Assembly (NCBI GenBank): GCA_945952445.1
Contig: CAMFIG010000014.1
Location: 1-46,221 of the forward strand
Direction: 5' to 3'
Source of the DNA: an uncultured Chlamydiae bacterium
GTDB lineage: Bacteria; Chlamydiota; Chlamydiia; Chlamydiales; Rhabdochlamydiaceae
DNA length: 46,221 nt
Numbering within the stretch: position 1 is the first letter of the stretch; every line of letters begins with the position of its first letter. A model generated the notes under the pieces. It saw only the letters and a list, made by a program, of their open reading frames with translations, was not told the origin of the DNA and ran no database searches. The position numbers and the translations under genes are program-made. This document shows positions 15,833-24,819 of the stretch, in pieces.

Positions 15833-16462
15833 TTACACAGGGGAAATGATTCTTGTTTGGTGAGGTTGGCAACGCATCATGCCATGGCAGAGAGCCTGTA
15901 GAGAGTTGACGCTTACGGCTCCACCATTATCCCAAAGTCTTGTCGCTTCGTTGAAGTTGAAAGGCTTTGCGTGGATTTCTCCTTCTTCATCTTTGAATAC
16001 AAAGGTATTCCTTGCATGGTTTGTGGCGTAAGCAAACCCTGTATATGCCGGATGATCTTTTAAGACTTCTTCTGCATTTAAGGAAGATAGAGCTTCTGGA
16101 GAGTAGTAAGGGATTCCAAATTGTCCATCCAGGAGGTGCTCAAACAGTCCTTCCACTGTGCTCCAAGCATGAGCTCCACCATTTTTGTAGGAGCATTCAG
16201 CGATCTTGCTAAATGGTTTGTGTTCCACATGGCCGCCCGGTTTGACCATAGAAAAGTAGCACTGACCTTTGGAGTCAGAGAAAATTAAGAACGTTCCAGG
16301 GCATTTTTGTAGTAGGACTTGTTCTGCTTCATGAAAATTGCTGACGTCGGATCGTACAACCTTTTTTGCATTGACAGAGAGTGCTTCTAGCATATCTTGG
16401 CTTGTAGTGCAAAACGCACGGTCTGCAACTTGAGATGCATAGTTTCCTTCTATTCTACTCAC
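15833..16462 (-). CDS. protein with two tandem SH2-like repeats
   Basis: The 209 residues start at GTG 16462, seven bases after GGAGG. There is no signal peptide. Two repeats align with each other: residues 43-112 and 125-197 share AExVL (46-50/130-134), a GTF or TGF strand (56-58/141-143), KPF exactly 35 residues after AExVL, NGGA, and a closing S-V/L-xx-L helix. Repeat 1 reads like an SH2 domain: the alpha-A helix (EAEQVLL), the beta-B strand PGTFLIFSDS (compare GTFLLRFSDS of STATs), the beta-D His (HVEHKPF) and a final TVEGLFEHLL (compare SLxELVxHY). The phosphotyrosine-binding arginine of FLVR is missing. Bacterial SH2 domains are known in Legionella effectors. A host-directed effector is inference, and the fold match is by eye. 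Confidence 0.6.
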   Translation of the reverse strand: MSRIEGNYASQVADRAFCTTSQDMLEALSVNAKKVVRSDVSNFHEAEQVLLQKCPGTFLIFSDSKGQCYFSMVKPGGHVEHKPFSKIAECSYKNGGAHAWSTVEGLFEHLLDGQFGIPYYSPEALSSLNAEEVLKDHPAYTGFAYATNHARNTFVFKDEEGEIHAKPFNFNEATRLWDNGGAVSVNSLQALCHGMMRCQPHQTRIISPV

Positions 16463-16550
16463 GATATAACCTCCATGTTGGAATGGTTTTTGTTGTGTAC
16501 TAAGAAATTGTTAGCATTGTATAAAGAAATGTTAAAGTCAAGAGCTTTTC

Positions 16551-19500
16551 TCATTTTTCTATGTACGCGTGTTTGAAGTCTAGATAGCCCGTGGTGCGGT
16601 AGTAGAACACATTCTGAAGATGTTTCTTTTTGATGTTTCTCTCTTTTTCATAGAAGATCGGAAGAACAGGCTTATCTTCCAAAAGGATTTTCTCTGCAGA
16701 GGAAAGGAGATGGACTCTTTGTACGGGGTCGAGCTCTTTTTGGGCGGCATCCAGAAGTTTTTGGTAAGGGGCATTAGACCATCTTGCAAAATTGACTTCA
16801 TAATGAGGGGATTTAAAAGCATTTAAAGTATAAAGAGGGTGATCAATCCATGATTTCCAATAAATGGCTCCCATTTGGAAATCTCCTTGCATCATTTTAT
16901 TAAAAAAGATGTTGAAATCAAATCCTTCTGCGCGCAGTGGGATATTGAAAAGAGAGCGCCATTTTTCTGCGAGAAGAAGAGCTATTCTCTCTCGGCGGGA
17001 GCTGTTGGCATAAATGAGCGTAATCAAAGGAAAGCTCTTTCTGGTAATTTGCAATTCTTCCAAGGCTTGCTCGAAAAGCTCGAGAGCTTTTAGTCGATTG
17101 CCTCGAGCGGCTTCTGGGTCGTGATGCATGGTGTGAGCAAGAGGTAGCGGCGTTGATGCTGGGTAGTCTTCATATCCGAGTTCAGATGCAAGTGCCGCGC
17201 GGTCAATAGCGAGATCGAAAGCTCTTCTTAGTGTTTTGTTGTGGAAGGGGAATTTCTCCATATGGAAAACACACCAATAGATTCCCATTGGAGAAGAGCT
17301 GATCTGTTCTTCCTTGTTTTCTTCAAAAAATGGTTCCCAAGGACGCATCGGCTTTCCAAGCCAGTCAATTTCATCGTTCTTAAACATCTCATTTGCGATG
17401 AGGCTATTGTCCTTTGTGAGATGGATTTTCTGTATTCTTACAGAGTCTTTGTCCCAGTAGAACGGATTTTTGCTAAACTCGAATCGAGTATGGTGCATGA
17501 TTTTGTGCAACATAAAGGGTCCATTACATACAAAATCCTCAGAGCCTCGAGCTGCCCAGTCTGGATGGATTTGATCGATAGCGTGATAGACGGGAGAAAA
17601 GAGTGTGTGGGCTGTGAGTTCTAAAAATTCAGGCGTTGGGTGCTCTAATTCCACTGTAAGAGTAAGAGGATCGAGAGCATGAATTCCGACCTGATCTAAA
17701 GAGCATTTATTTTCTTTGGCGGTTTTAGCATTTTTGATTGGATAGAAAAAATAGGCAAATGGGGTTGAGAAATGAGGTGATAAAATTTGTTTCCAGGCGT
17801 ATTCAAAATCAAAAGCAGTGACTTGCATTCCATTCGACCAGTAGCATTTTCTTAATTTGAATAGGTATTTTTTTAGGTCTTTAGAAATATCAATCGATTG
17901 TGCAATGGCGAGATCTGGTTTTCCGTTTTTATCTAGACGTGTGAGTCCTTCGAATAGCATTTTTAGGATTGTACAGGAGAATTCGTCGCCGCCAAGTCTT
18001 GGGTCGAAAGAGCCTGGAATATCGAAAAAGCTAAGTCTTAATATCTGTTCATTTCTAATCCGATGATTCCAGTTATTGAGCGCTTCATGGATAGCTTCAA
18101 TAAAGGCGTATTGTTTTTTTGAGTCTGAGGTAGGGAAAATAAAACCAGTATAGAGAGATCCTTGTAAGGGGAGCGATGTGTGTATTAAAGTTTTCGCCCA
18201 AAGCTCATGATGGATCAGAGTGGCATTGAGATCTTCTTTAAATGATGCATCCAAAGTTCGGATTATGGTGAAGAGCTGGTCTTTTTTTTCTTCAATTTTT
18301 AAGAAGTAGTGTTCTTTTTTGTTGAGATCTGATTTGTGGGCTTCTAGAAAGAGATGAAAGAGATTTTGCAAGGCTCCAAGGGGTAAGGTTGCCTGGGATT
18401 CAATGGGGTTAAGAGAGAAGAAAAAGTTTTCCAAAAGCTCCGGATTTTTTTGGGCGATGGAGTGGAAGGAATCTTTGAATTGGTAGAAGAGCTCGCCTTG
18501 TTTGAGAATCATGCCCCCATTGTAATCTCGAAAAGGTCCGATGGCCTGTATCAAGAGGGAAGAAATCTTTTCCCGTGCTAGGTAAAAATTAACAGAGTAG
18601 TCAGCTCGAAGCAGGTCGGCGTGTTTAGGCAATCGAAGGTGGAATACATTGGCTTCTTTTGGGTAATTTTTTCGTAAAAAGCCAACCTGTTGGATTCTGT
18701 CGGGAAAGAATTGTACATCTGTTTTCAAAGATTCAAAGCTTTTGAGCAAGGAAGGTTGCCCTGGTCTTTGCAGACGTACGAGAATTAAAGTAAAAAAAAT
18801 TTCTGAAGCGGTTTGTTTGTCGAGAGAGATCATCACTTGAGGAAGGTCCGATATATATTTTAATTCTTGGCTGAGAATTAAAATATTTCGCATAGTCTCC
18901 TCTTCGTTGCGTGCCATAAAGATTGTAGGGACAAGCCTTTCAACTCTTCGCTTAAGTTCTTCTTCCAGTTCTTGTTTCAATAGGGAAAGATCACTTTGTG
19001 TAAAACGGGATCCGTCTTTTTTTTCCAACTCTAAATAGAGAGTTCGGATGGGGTCTTGTACTCCTTGGTAAATAAAAAAAGATCCTTTTACCGATTGTAC
19101 ATTTGGCAATAGTGCTTGGGCGGCTTGTAAAATGTGTTCTTCTTGAAAAAATTCATGTTTGTCTAGTGAGGAGATGGCTAGGATAAGGCCGAGGGCTGGC
19201 TTGGATCCAAAACAAAAATTAAGGTGGGTTCTTGCATATCGTACTTGGATGTGTTTTTGCTCTGGATGGATAGAAAGCAGTCTGGATATATGTATTCTCA
19301 TTAAGTAGTGAGCTGTCACGATTTTTGTAATCAGACGATGTGATCTTGGAGATAAAAATGCTTTAGAGATCAAAGCGAAGAATCTGCCCATCTCCACGAA
19401 AATGCTCTCATCAAAGAGGTTGGGATGTTTTTGTGTAAGATTAATGAGAGAGCGATGGATCTGAGAGCTTTTCATGTCTTCCAGCAAAGGTCTTTGTTGG

Positions 19501-20063
19501 AATAAAAGTTGAATATATGATTTGTTTTTCATGCCCGATTCGATTTGGAGAGCAAGAGACGGCATAATCTCTTGCGCTGATTCGATATCTTTTTCATTTT
19601 CTAACAACAGTTGGACCTGGCAGAGAAAAAAAGTTTTATCTGGAAAGTACTCCCATTGAAAGTTTAGCGATTGAGTGCTGAGGATAGAGGGTGTTTTTCC
19701 AGGAAGCAGCCATGATTGGATCATATTTGCAATGATTGTTTCGAGCTGCTCTTCTTTTGAAGCAAAGCAAAGGCAGCAGATTTCAAAGCAATCAGGAGCT
19801 TGAGACGGATGGTTCCATGTAATGCAAGGCAAAGATGCAGGAAGAGCTTCAATAAAAGCTGTTTTGGAAAGAGATGAAAGCTTAGAAAAAAGCATTTTAC
19901 GAAGTATCTTTTCCATTCTGTATACGTATTCCATGAGGCTCTGAGAATGGATGGCATAAGGGAGAATCGGTTCAATTTTCAAAGGAAAACAAATCGGATT
20001 CTCGTTAGAATCTTCAGCGAATAAATCGGATAGAACAAGAGTTGGGCTTAATGCTTCTGTCAT
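16551..20063 (-). CDS. fusion of an unknown N-terminal region to an OppA-like solute-binding domain
   Basis: The protein has 1170 residues. From about residue 670 to the end it is a family-5 extracellular solute-binding protein, with segments such as SFDPRLGGDEFSCTILKMLFEGLTR, VTAFDFEYAWKQILSP, FVCNGPFMLHK and FHNKTLRRAFDLAIDRAALA. It is clearly paralogous to the OppA lipoprotein at 20179. Residues 1-660 are soluble, helical and unrecognised, and include a conspicuous AIGPFRDYNGGMILKQGELF segment. The N-terminus is hydrophilic, with no signal peptide or lipobox, so the binding domain would stay in the cytosol or leave by a non-Sec route. That is unlike ordinary OppA. It is divergent from its paralogue. 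A cytosolic peptide sensor and a secreted protein are both possible. Confidence 0.7.
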   Translation of the reverse strand: MTEALSPTLVLSDLFAEDSNENPICFPLKIEPILPYAIHSQSLMEYVYRMEKILRKMLFSKLSSLSKTAFIEALPASLPCITWNHPSQAPDCFEICCLCFASKEEQLETIIANMIQSWLLPGKTPSILSTQSLNFQWEYFPDKTFFLCQVQLLLENEKDIESAQEIMPSLALQIESGMKNKSYIQLLFQQRPLLEDMKSSQIHRSLINLTQKHPNLFDESIFVEMGRFFALISKAFLSPRSHRLITKIVTAHYLMRIHISRLLSIHPEQKHIQVRYARTHLNFCFGSKPALGLILAISSLDKHEFFQEEHILQAAQALLPNVQSVKGSFFIYQGVQDPIRTLYLELEKKDGSRFTQSDLSLLKQELEEELKRRVERLVPTIFMARNEEETMRNILILSQELKYISDLPQVMISLDKQTASEIFFTLILVRLQRPGQPSLLKSFESLKTDVQFFPDRIQQVGFLRKNYPKEANVFHLRLPKHADLLRADYSVNFYLAREKISSLLIQAIGPFRDYNGGMILKQGELFYQFKDSFHSIAQKNPELLENFFFSLNPIESQATLPLGALQNLFHLFLEAHKSDLNKKEHYFLKIEEKKDQLFTIIRTLDASFKEDLNATLIHHELWAKTLIHTSLPLQGSLYTGFIFPTSDSKKQYAFIEAIHEALNNWNHRIRNEQILRLSFFDIPGSFDPRLGGDEFSCTILKMLFEGLTRLDKNGKPDLAIAQSIDISKDLKKYLFKLRKCYWSNGMQVTAFDFEYAWKQILSPHFSTPFAYFFYPIKNAKTAKENKCSLDQVGIHALDPLTLTVELEHPTPEFLELTAHTLFSPVYHAIDQIHPDWAARGSEDFVCNGPFMLHKIMHHTRFEFSKNPFYWDKDSVRIQKIHLTKDNSLIANEMFKNDEIDWLGKPMRPWEPFFEENKEEQISSSPMGIYWCVFHMEKFPFHNKTLRRAFDLAIDRAALASELGYEDYPASTPLPLAHTMHHDPEAARGNRLKALELFEQALEELQITRKSFPLITLIYANSSRRERIALLLAEKWRSLFNIPLRAEGFDFNIFFNKMMQGDFQMGAIYWKSWIDHPLYTLNAFKSPHYEVNFARWSNAPYQKLLDAAQKELDPVQRVHLLSSAEKILLEDKPVLPIFYEKERNIKKKHLQNVFYYRTTGYLDFKHAYIEK

Positions 20064-20117
20064 ATAGCTGCTTGCCTAGTTGGAATCCGCTTAAGGTTTA
20101 TAGCACGAGAATTTACA

Positions 20118-20143
20118 GATCGTTAACAAATTTTTCAACGATC
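20118..20143. promoter_or_regulatory. inverted repeat between divergent oppA-like genes
   Basis: GATCGTT (20118-20124) and AACGATC (20137-20143) are perfect 7-bp arms around a 12-base AT-rich spacer. They sit in the 115-bp divergent intergenic space, where a shared operator would lie. Confidence 0.35.
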
Positions 20144-20178
20144 CTTAAAAAAAAGCGGCGCATTAGGAGGGTGGTTTT

Positions 20179-21825
20179 TTGTTTATGCATTTGATCTTCA
20201 ATCGATTAAGCCGCTTTGGTTTAGCTCTTTTTTTTCTTCTTCTCTCTTTGAGTAGCTGCTTTACTTCTCCCTCTTCAGTAAGGAAATCGACAGAAAAGAC
20301 TTGCTTAAATCTGAGTTTGTCTTCGAATGTGCGCTCTTTAAATCCTGGCATCGGCATAGATGGTGCTTCAGCTGTGGTAATTAAAATGCTGTTTGAAGGG
20401 CTTGTATACCGAGATGCAGAAGGACATATCCAGCCCGCTCTTGCAAGAGAATATACGATTTCTCAAGATAGAAAGACCTATACATTTTATCTGAAGAACA
20501 GCGATTGGTCTAATGGACTTCCCGTTACAGCATATGATTTTGAATATGCATGGAAAAAAGTCATAGGCAGACACCAAGAGTCTCGTTCTACAGCAGTGCA
20601 TCATTTTTATATCATTAAAAATGTAGCGAGATATCTCAGGGAAGAGTGCTCTTTAGATGAGGTAGGAGTCCGAGCGATAGATGAAAAGATCCTGGAGGTT
20701 GAGCTTCAGAATCCGGTTCCTTATTTTTTAGAAGCGATCGCCACAGGATCTTTTTTTCCGATTTGCAAGGTTGTAGATGAAAAGAACCCTAATTGGGCTC
20801 TTGAAAGCGGAGAAGGGTTTGTCTGTAACGGCCCGTTTCGTTTAGATCTTCATAAATTTGACAATGAACTAATCCTAGAGAAAAATCCCCGTTTTTGGGA
20901 TGCAAGAGACGTGCGGTTGGAAGAGGTAAAAATATGCATAGTTAAAGATTCTATGACCTCTTTGCATTTGTTTGAAAAAGGAGAGATAGATTGGATTGGT
21001 AGACCTCTTGGCAAGCTGCCCTTAGATGCATTAGATCAACTAAAAAAAGAAAAAAAATTAACGATTCTTCCCTGCCTTGGTATTTATTGGTACCTATTCA
21101 ATACGGAGAAATTTCCTTTTCACAATAAAAACATTCGGCTTGCTTTTGCGTATGCTCTCCATCGTAAGGAAATTGCAGAGTATGTGCTGCAGGCTGGAGA
21201 GAAGCCTGCTATGGGGATTTTACCCGAACCTTTTGGGTTCCAGACCCAGCCCTATTTTGAAGATCACAATGTTGAAAAGGCTCGCGAATTATTAGCAAAA
21301 GGTCTTAAGGAGTTGGGGATATCCTTAGAAGAGTTTCCTGAAATTACCTTAAGCTTTAATGAGGATGAAACGCATAGAAAAGTGGCAAGCACGATTCGAG
21401 AACAGCTTTACAAAGGTCTTGGGATTACGATCTGCTTGCGCCCATTAGAATGGGGGGTGCACTTTAGCAGCCTAGTACATGGGGATTTTGCTTTAGGAGG
21501 ATTTGCCTGGCATTCTTGGATGCGCGATCCGATCTATACGTTTCAATCTTTTTTAAATAAAACAGATGGGATTAACATGTCTCGCTGGGAGCATTCCGGA
21601 TATCAGCGGCTCATTGCTAGATCAGAAGAAGAAGCAGATCCAATAGCAAGACGAGAGATTTTACACCAAGCCGAGCAAGTGCTCATGGAAGAGCTTCCTA
21701 TTTTGCCTATCTATTTTACAACAATTGCTTTTGCTAAGTCTAAAAGACTTGCAGGCGAATGGATTTCAGAGTTGTGCCTAGTTGATTTTCGATATGCTTA
21801 TTTTCTTGAGCAAGCCTCGTATTAG
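20179..21825 (+). CDS. oppA: OppA-like peptide-binding lipoprotein
   Basis: This 548-residue substrate-binding protein belongs to a peptide (Opp/Dpp-type) ABC importer. A lipoprotein signal (RFGLALFFLLLSLSSC, cysteine near residue 27) anchors it at the membrane. The mature part is a full SBP_bac_5 domain: SLNPGIGIDGASAVVIKMLFEGLVY, VTAYDFEYAWKKVIG, FVCNGPFRLD and NIRLAFAYALHRKEIA. TTG 20179 is taken as the start because AGGAGG ends eight bases before it, while ATG 20185 is spaced too far. No permease or ATPase genes are next to it. Chlamydiae commonly have several oppA paralogues. The exact ligand is unknown. Confidence 0.88.
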   Translation: MFMHLIFNRLSRFGLALFFLLLSLSSCFTSPSSVRKSTEKTCLNLSLSSNVRSLNPGIGIDGASAVVIKMLFEGLVYRDAEGHIQPALAREYTISQDRKTYTFYLKNSDWSNGLPVTAYDFEYAWKKVIGRHQESRSTAVHHFYIIKNVARYLREECSLDEVGVRAIDEKILEVELQNPVPYFLEAIATGSFFPICKVVDEKNPNWALESGEGFVCNGPFRLDLHKFDNELILEKNPRFWDARDVRLEEVKICIVKDSMTSLHLFEKGEIDWIGRPLGKLPLDALDQLKKEKKLTILPCLGIYWYLFNTEKFPFHNKNIRLAFAYALHRKEIAEYVLQAGEKPAMGILPEPFGFQTQPYFEDHNVEKARELLAKGLKELGISLEEFPEITLSFNEDETHRKVASTIREQLYKGLGITICLRPLEWGVHFSSLVHGDFALGGFAWHSWMRDPIYTFQSFLNKTDGINMSRWEHSGYQRLIARSEEEADPIARREILHQAEQVLMEELPILPIYFTTIAFAKSKRLAGEWISELCLVDFRYAYFLEQASY

Positions 21826-22155
21826 TCTGTTCTTTGCTCATGAGTTGGAAATTTAGAGTGCTGTTTCGTTTTCCAAAAAATCGGCAGATCTTCAGACGAT
21901 GCATCGCTTTTTTAGTAATGCAAAAATCGCGCATCGGGCGCTGCGAAAGACTATATCAAAAGAATTTCAAGAAAAGCTCTTTAAACGTATGCGTTCGCAG
22001 CTGTCTAATGATCAGGGTTTTAAAATCAAAATCCACACCAAATTGCTTTTTGTTAATTAAGTGTGTGCTATTTTAGGGTCTGTCTTTCCACTCGAAAATC
22101 ATCTTCTCGGATTTGGAGGAAGATGCCAAGCAGCAAGGAAAACTCTTGCTGTGCA
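21826..22155 (+). other. 330-bp region with transposase debris
   Basis: The stretch between the oppA lipoprotein gene and the membrane TPR gene contains no complete gene. Its left two-thirds hold the transposase remnant described separately. Near its right end CAGCAAG (22131-22137) and CTTGCTG (22145-22151) form a small hairpin just beyond the stop of the minus-strand gene, without a clear T run. Confidence 0.5.
21857..22060 (+). pseudogene. transposase N-terminal remnant (IS4/Tn5-like)
   Basis: A 67-codon frame bounded by stops reads FSKKSADLQTMHRFFSNAKI, followed by a basic helical stretch. The MHRFFSNAKI segment resembles the xYRFLSN motif near the N-terminus of IS4/Tn5-type transposases. 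There is no catalytic core, no start signal and no inverted repeats. The overlapping frame from 21834 has no such similarity. The assignment rests on one short motif. Confidence 0.35.
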
Positions 22156-23199
22156 TTAGCTCATTCGGTATGCATCATAACATGCAATCAGTGCGTTAGC
22201 TTGTTCTAGATTGATATGCATGACCTGATCGTAGATTCTCAGCCCCTTGGCAAAATGCCCTTGTTCAAAATACAAAGTGCCTAATTTTAGAAGAACAGCT
22301 ACGTCGCTTGGTTGCATTTGAGATAGGAGTTCGTATTGCAGAATCTCTAGTTCTTTTTCTTTGCGGTAGTGGTATAGCGTAGCTAGTTGTGCATGTATCC
22401 AGGGATTTTGACCCTGTAAATCTTGGAGAATCTGCAATTCTTCTATCGCTTGGCGAGAGCTTGCTAAAAATTTTTCATGCATTTCTTCTGTTGCATATTC
22501 GGGAGGGATCCATGCCCAATTTTGCCGAGATTCTGTTTCTTTAGGGCTTAAATAGATTGTACTGAGCTCTGCAAAAGCAGAAGCTAAAGCAGCGTGAGCT
22601 TCCGGATCTAGGGGATGGGCTTTTACAAGTTGGATCAATTCCTGCGTGGCGCGTGTTAGAAACCGTTCTTTAATCATGTGAAAATTTTGCCAATGGCTCC
22701 ATATCTGCCATTTTTCTGGAAGAGGGGAAAGAGGCTTTAGAAAAGGAGGGCAAGCATAATAGGCGGTTTCTTGCTGGATTGTATAATGTACAAAATGGTG
22801 GAGTGCATTGGCGATGGAAAGGTGATATTCGTGAGAGCCCTTTGCAAAGGAGATCGAGTTGTGGCAGGATTGAGTAAATTCCTCTAGAATTTCAAGGAGC
22901 TGCTGAGGTTTTTTTGCTTGAAAGAAGAAGGAAAGGACAAAGTAAGAAAACAGAGTTAAAAAAAAGAATCCGAGCGCAAAAGCCCAAGTGGAGGATTTGC
23001 TGAAAAAAGAAAAAAACAGAAGAAAATTGATGGCTTGTAGGGCTAGAAAAGCGAAAAAGATCGTATGAAACAAAGCATAGAAGCGATTGCATTTTAAAAA
23101 CTTCTCGTAGAGACGTTCCACGAAATGGTGCATCTTTTCCTCTACCTGCATAGAAGTGAATCGTTCTTCGGATGGATTAAGATATTGAGTGAATGACAT
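22156..23199 (-). CDS. membrane protein with C-terminal TPR repeats
   Basis: The protein has 347 residues. Two adjacent transmembrane helices (about 40-65 and 70-95; very Phe-rich, LLFFSFFSKSSTWAFALGFF) make a hairpin that leaves both termini on one side. Residues about 190-345 contain TPR-like units (AHAALASAFAELSTIYL, AQLATLYHYRKEKELEILQY, LLKLGTLYFEQGHFAKGLRI). There is no enzymatic motif. It is probably a membrane-tethered scaffold. It is monocistronic, its upstream region abuts the divergent epimerase gene, and no family name is recognised. Confidence 0.7.
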   Translation of the reverse strand: MSFTQYLNPSEERFTSMQVEEKMHHFVERLYEKFLKCNRFYALFHTIFFAFLALQAINFLLFFSFFSKSSTWAFALGFFFLTLFSYFVLSFFFQAKKPQQLLEILEEFTQSCHNSISFAKGSHEYHLSIANALHHFVHYTIQQETAYYACPPFLKPLSPLPEKWQIWSHWQNFHMIKERFLTRATQELIQLVKAHPLDPEAHAALASAFAELSTIYLSPKETESRQNWAWIPPEYATEEMHEKFLASSRQAIEELQILQDLQGQNPWIHAQLATLYHYRKEKELEILQYELLSQMQPSDVAVLLKLGTLYFEQGHFAKGLRIYDQVMHINLEQANALIACYDAYRMS

Positions 23200-23329
23200 A
23201 GGATCACACTAGAATACTAAAGCTATACTTTAAGAATCTTCCTTTTTTTCCTCAACAAAGAAACTTCCGAAAGAGGCATTGATTTACTAAATCGAAAAGA
23301 ATTATATGTCTTTGCAGTCGGAGGTTGTT

Positions 23330-24241
23330 GTGAAGATACTGATTGCAGGTGCGTCTGGAGCTATTGGACAGCCATTAATCTATCATTTAATGGATCAAGA
23401 TCATGATATTTATGGAATAACTCAATCTCAAGAACGTGCGCAAATTATAGCGGCTCAAGGGGCGATTCCTTTGCTTGTCAATGTCTTGGAACGCGATGCT
23501 GTTTTTGCGGTTTTCAATGATGTTAGGCCCGATATTGTTGTGGATATGTTGACTCGATTGCCGAAAACATATACGCCAGAATCGATGCGGTTGTCTGCTG
23601 AGCTAAATGCACAACTGCGTCTGGAAGGGGGAGGAAATTTACTAGAGGCCGCAAGGATGTATGGAGCTAAGAGATATATTGCGCAGTCTACCGCCTTTTG
23701 GTATGGCCCAGGAATTGGCTTAGCTGATGAAAGAGCTCTTTTTGCTTGGGATGCACCTGAGGGAATCTCATCGGGTGTTCATGTGTATGCAGAAATAGAA
23801 AAACGACTGTTGTGCTCAGGTTCTACATTAGGAACGGCTTTGCGGTTTGGATTCTTCTATGGACCTGGGACTTGGTTTCATCGGCAAGGAGATGTAGCTC
23901 TTCAAATATATAAGCAACAATTTCCTGTCATTGGAAGTGGAAAAGGTGTTTGGAATTTTGTGCATATAGACGATGCAGCGCAAGCCATTGTGTCTGCCAT
24001 ACATGAAGCGCCTGGAGTTTATAACATTGTCAACGATGAACCAACCGAAATGCGTACATGGTTGCCTGCTTTTGCCAAGCATCTAGGGGCTCCTCCTCCT
24101 CTTATCATTACAGAGGAAGAAGGCTTGAAGACAAGAGGTTCTGAGGCTGTGTATTATGCCACGCAATTAAGAGGAGCTTCTAATGCCAAGGCGAAAAAAG
24201 CACTCCATTTTATGCCAAGGTCCTTTGAATGGATCTCTTAA
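23330..24241 (+). CDS. NAD-dependent epimerase/dehydratase (extended SDR)
   Basis: GTG 23330 is preferred because GGAGG lies just upstream and the product then begins with the Rossmann strand KILIAGASGAIGQ. ATG 23306 would add eight residues. Of about 303 residues, the first half binds NAD(P) (GASGAIGQ; DMLTRLPK after strand 4; STAFWYGPG). The usual YxxxK appears as HVYAEIEK, with the lysine one residue late, so catalysis is uncertain. Later motifs LRFGFFYGPGT and FVHIDDAAQAI are typical of sugar epimerases and reductases of this family. The substrate is unknown. It ends at a clear terminator. Confidence 0.8.
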   Translation: MKILIAGASGAIGQPLIYHLMDQDHDIYGITQSQERAQIIAAQGAIPLLVNVLERDAVFAVFNDVRPDIVVDMLTRLPKTYTPESMRLSAELNAQLRLEGGGNLLEAARMYGAKRYIAQSTAFWYGPGIGLADERALFAWDAPEGISSGVHVYAEIEKRLLCSGSTLGTALRFGFFYGPGTWFHRQGDVALQIYKQQFPVIGSGKGVWNFVHIDDAAQAIVSAIHEAPGVYNIVNDEPTEMRTWLPAFAKHLGAPPPLIITEEEGLKTRGSEAVYYATQLRGASNAKAKKALHFMPRSFEWIS

Positions 24242-24284
24242 CATCCAGGCTACGGTTGCATGGGAAGAATAAAGGAAAAAGAGA

Positions 24285-24313
24285 GGGAGCTGCAGAGCTC
24301 CCATCGTTTTTTA
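24285..24313 (+). terminator. intrinsic terminator between convergent genes
   Basis: GGGAGCT (24285-24291) and AGCTCCC (24296-24302) pair around GCAG, followed by ATCG and six T's. The other side is purine-rich (AAAAAGAGA), so the hairpin can also end the minus-strand transcript of the glycine-zipper gene. Confidence 0.75.
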
Positions 24314-24760
24314 CTAGTGCTGTCCTGTTTGGATCATATAGTCAATGACTTTTTGTGATACGCCGGCATTTTTTAGTTCGATGATTTGGTCTGTCGTTAG
24401 GTGGAATACGCTCTCGGTGCTTTTGATTTGATTAATGATAACATCGTCGCTTAATCCGTTTTTAGACATGTTTTCTACGTCTTGGATGTCGAGCTGTTCT
24501 TTATTATCGATTTTTTGGAGGGTGTTTGGAGAGTTTTGCTGCATTGTCTTCCTGTCTTGTTCATCCAAAGCATAGCCGATGAGCCCGCCGGCAGCAGCGC
24601 CGATGGCGCCTCCTACTACAGCTCCAGTTGCGCTATGCGTGATGAGCCCTCCGCTCAATGCTCCAAGGCCGCCTCCAGCTAAAGCTCCAGTACCTGCTTT
24701 CGACTCACAGCTTGCTAACAGAAGCGCTATGGCGCAGAATCCAATCCATGTAGGTTTCAT
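24314..24760 (-). CDS. glycine-zipper lipoprotein
   Basis: The protein has 148 residues. A lipoprotein signal ends in LLASC (Cys18). Residues 22-68 are a glycine zipper (GALAGGGLGALSGGLITHS, VVGGAIGAAAGGLIGYALDE) of the kind that packs into or across membranes in outer-membrane lipoproteins. The C-terminal 45 residues (SDDVIINQIKSTE ... ITDLKNAGVS-type helix ending in VIDYMIQTG) are a small helical domain found with such zippers. The function is probably envelope structure and cannot be narrowed further. It is separate from the MFS gene upstream, with its own Shine-Dalgarno (GAGGAGG). Confidence 0.75.
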   Translation of the reverse strand: MKPTWIGFCAIALLLASCESKAGTGALAGGGLGALSGGLITHSATGAVVGGAIGAAAGGLIGYALDEQDRKTMQQNSPNTLQKIDNKEQLDIQDVENMSKNGLSDDVIINQIKSTESVFHLTTDQIIELKNAGVSQKVIDYMIQTGQH

Positions 24761-24819
24761 ATATTCCTCCTCAAGGTGTGTTCAACGCGACATTATCTTA
24801 AGAGTTAGTTATCCTGCAA

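Noticed and set aside
21834-22076. 80-residue basic, cysteine-rich frame
   Set aside because: It is out of frame with the transposase-like reading in the same DNA and has no sensible composition.
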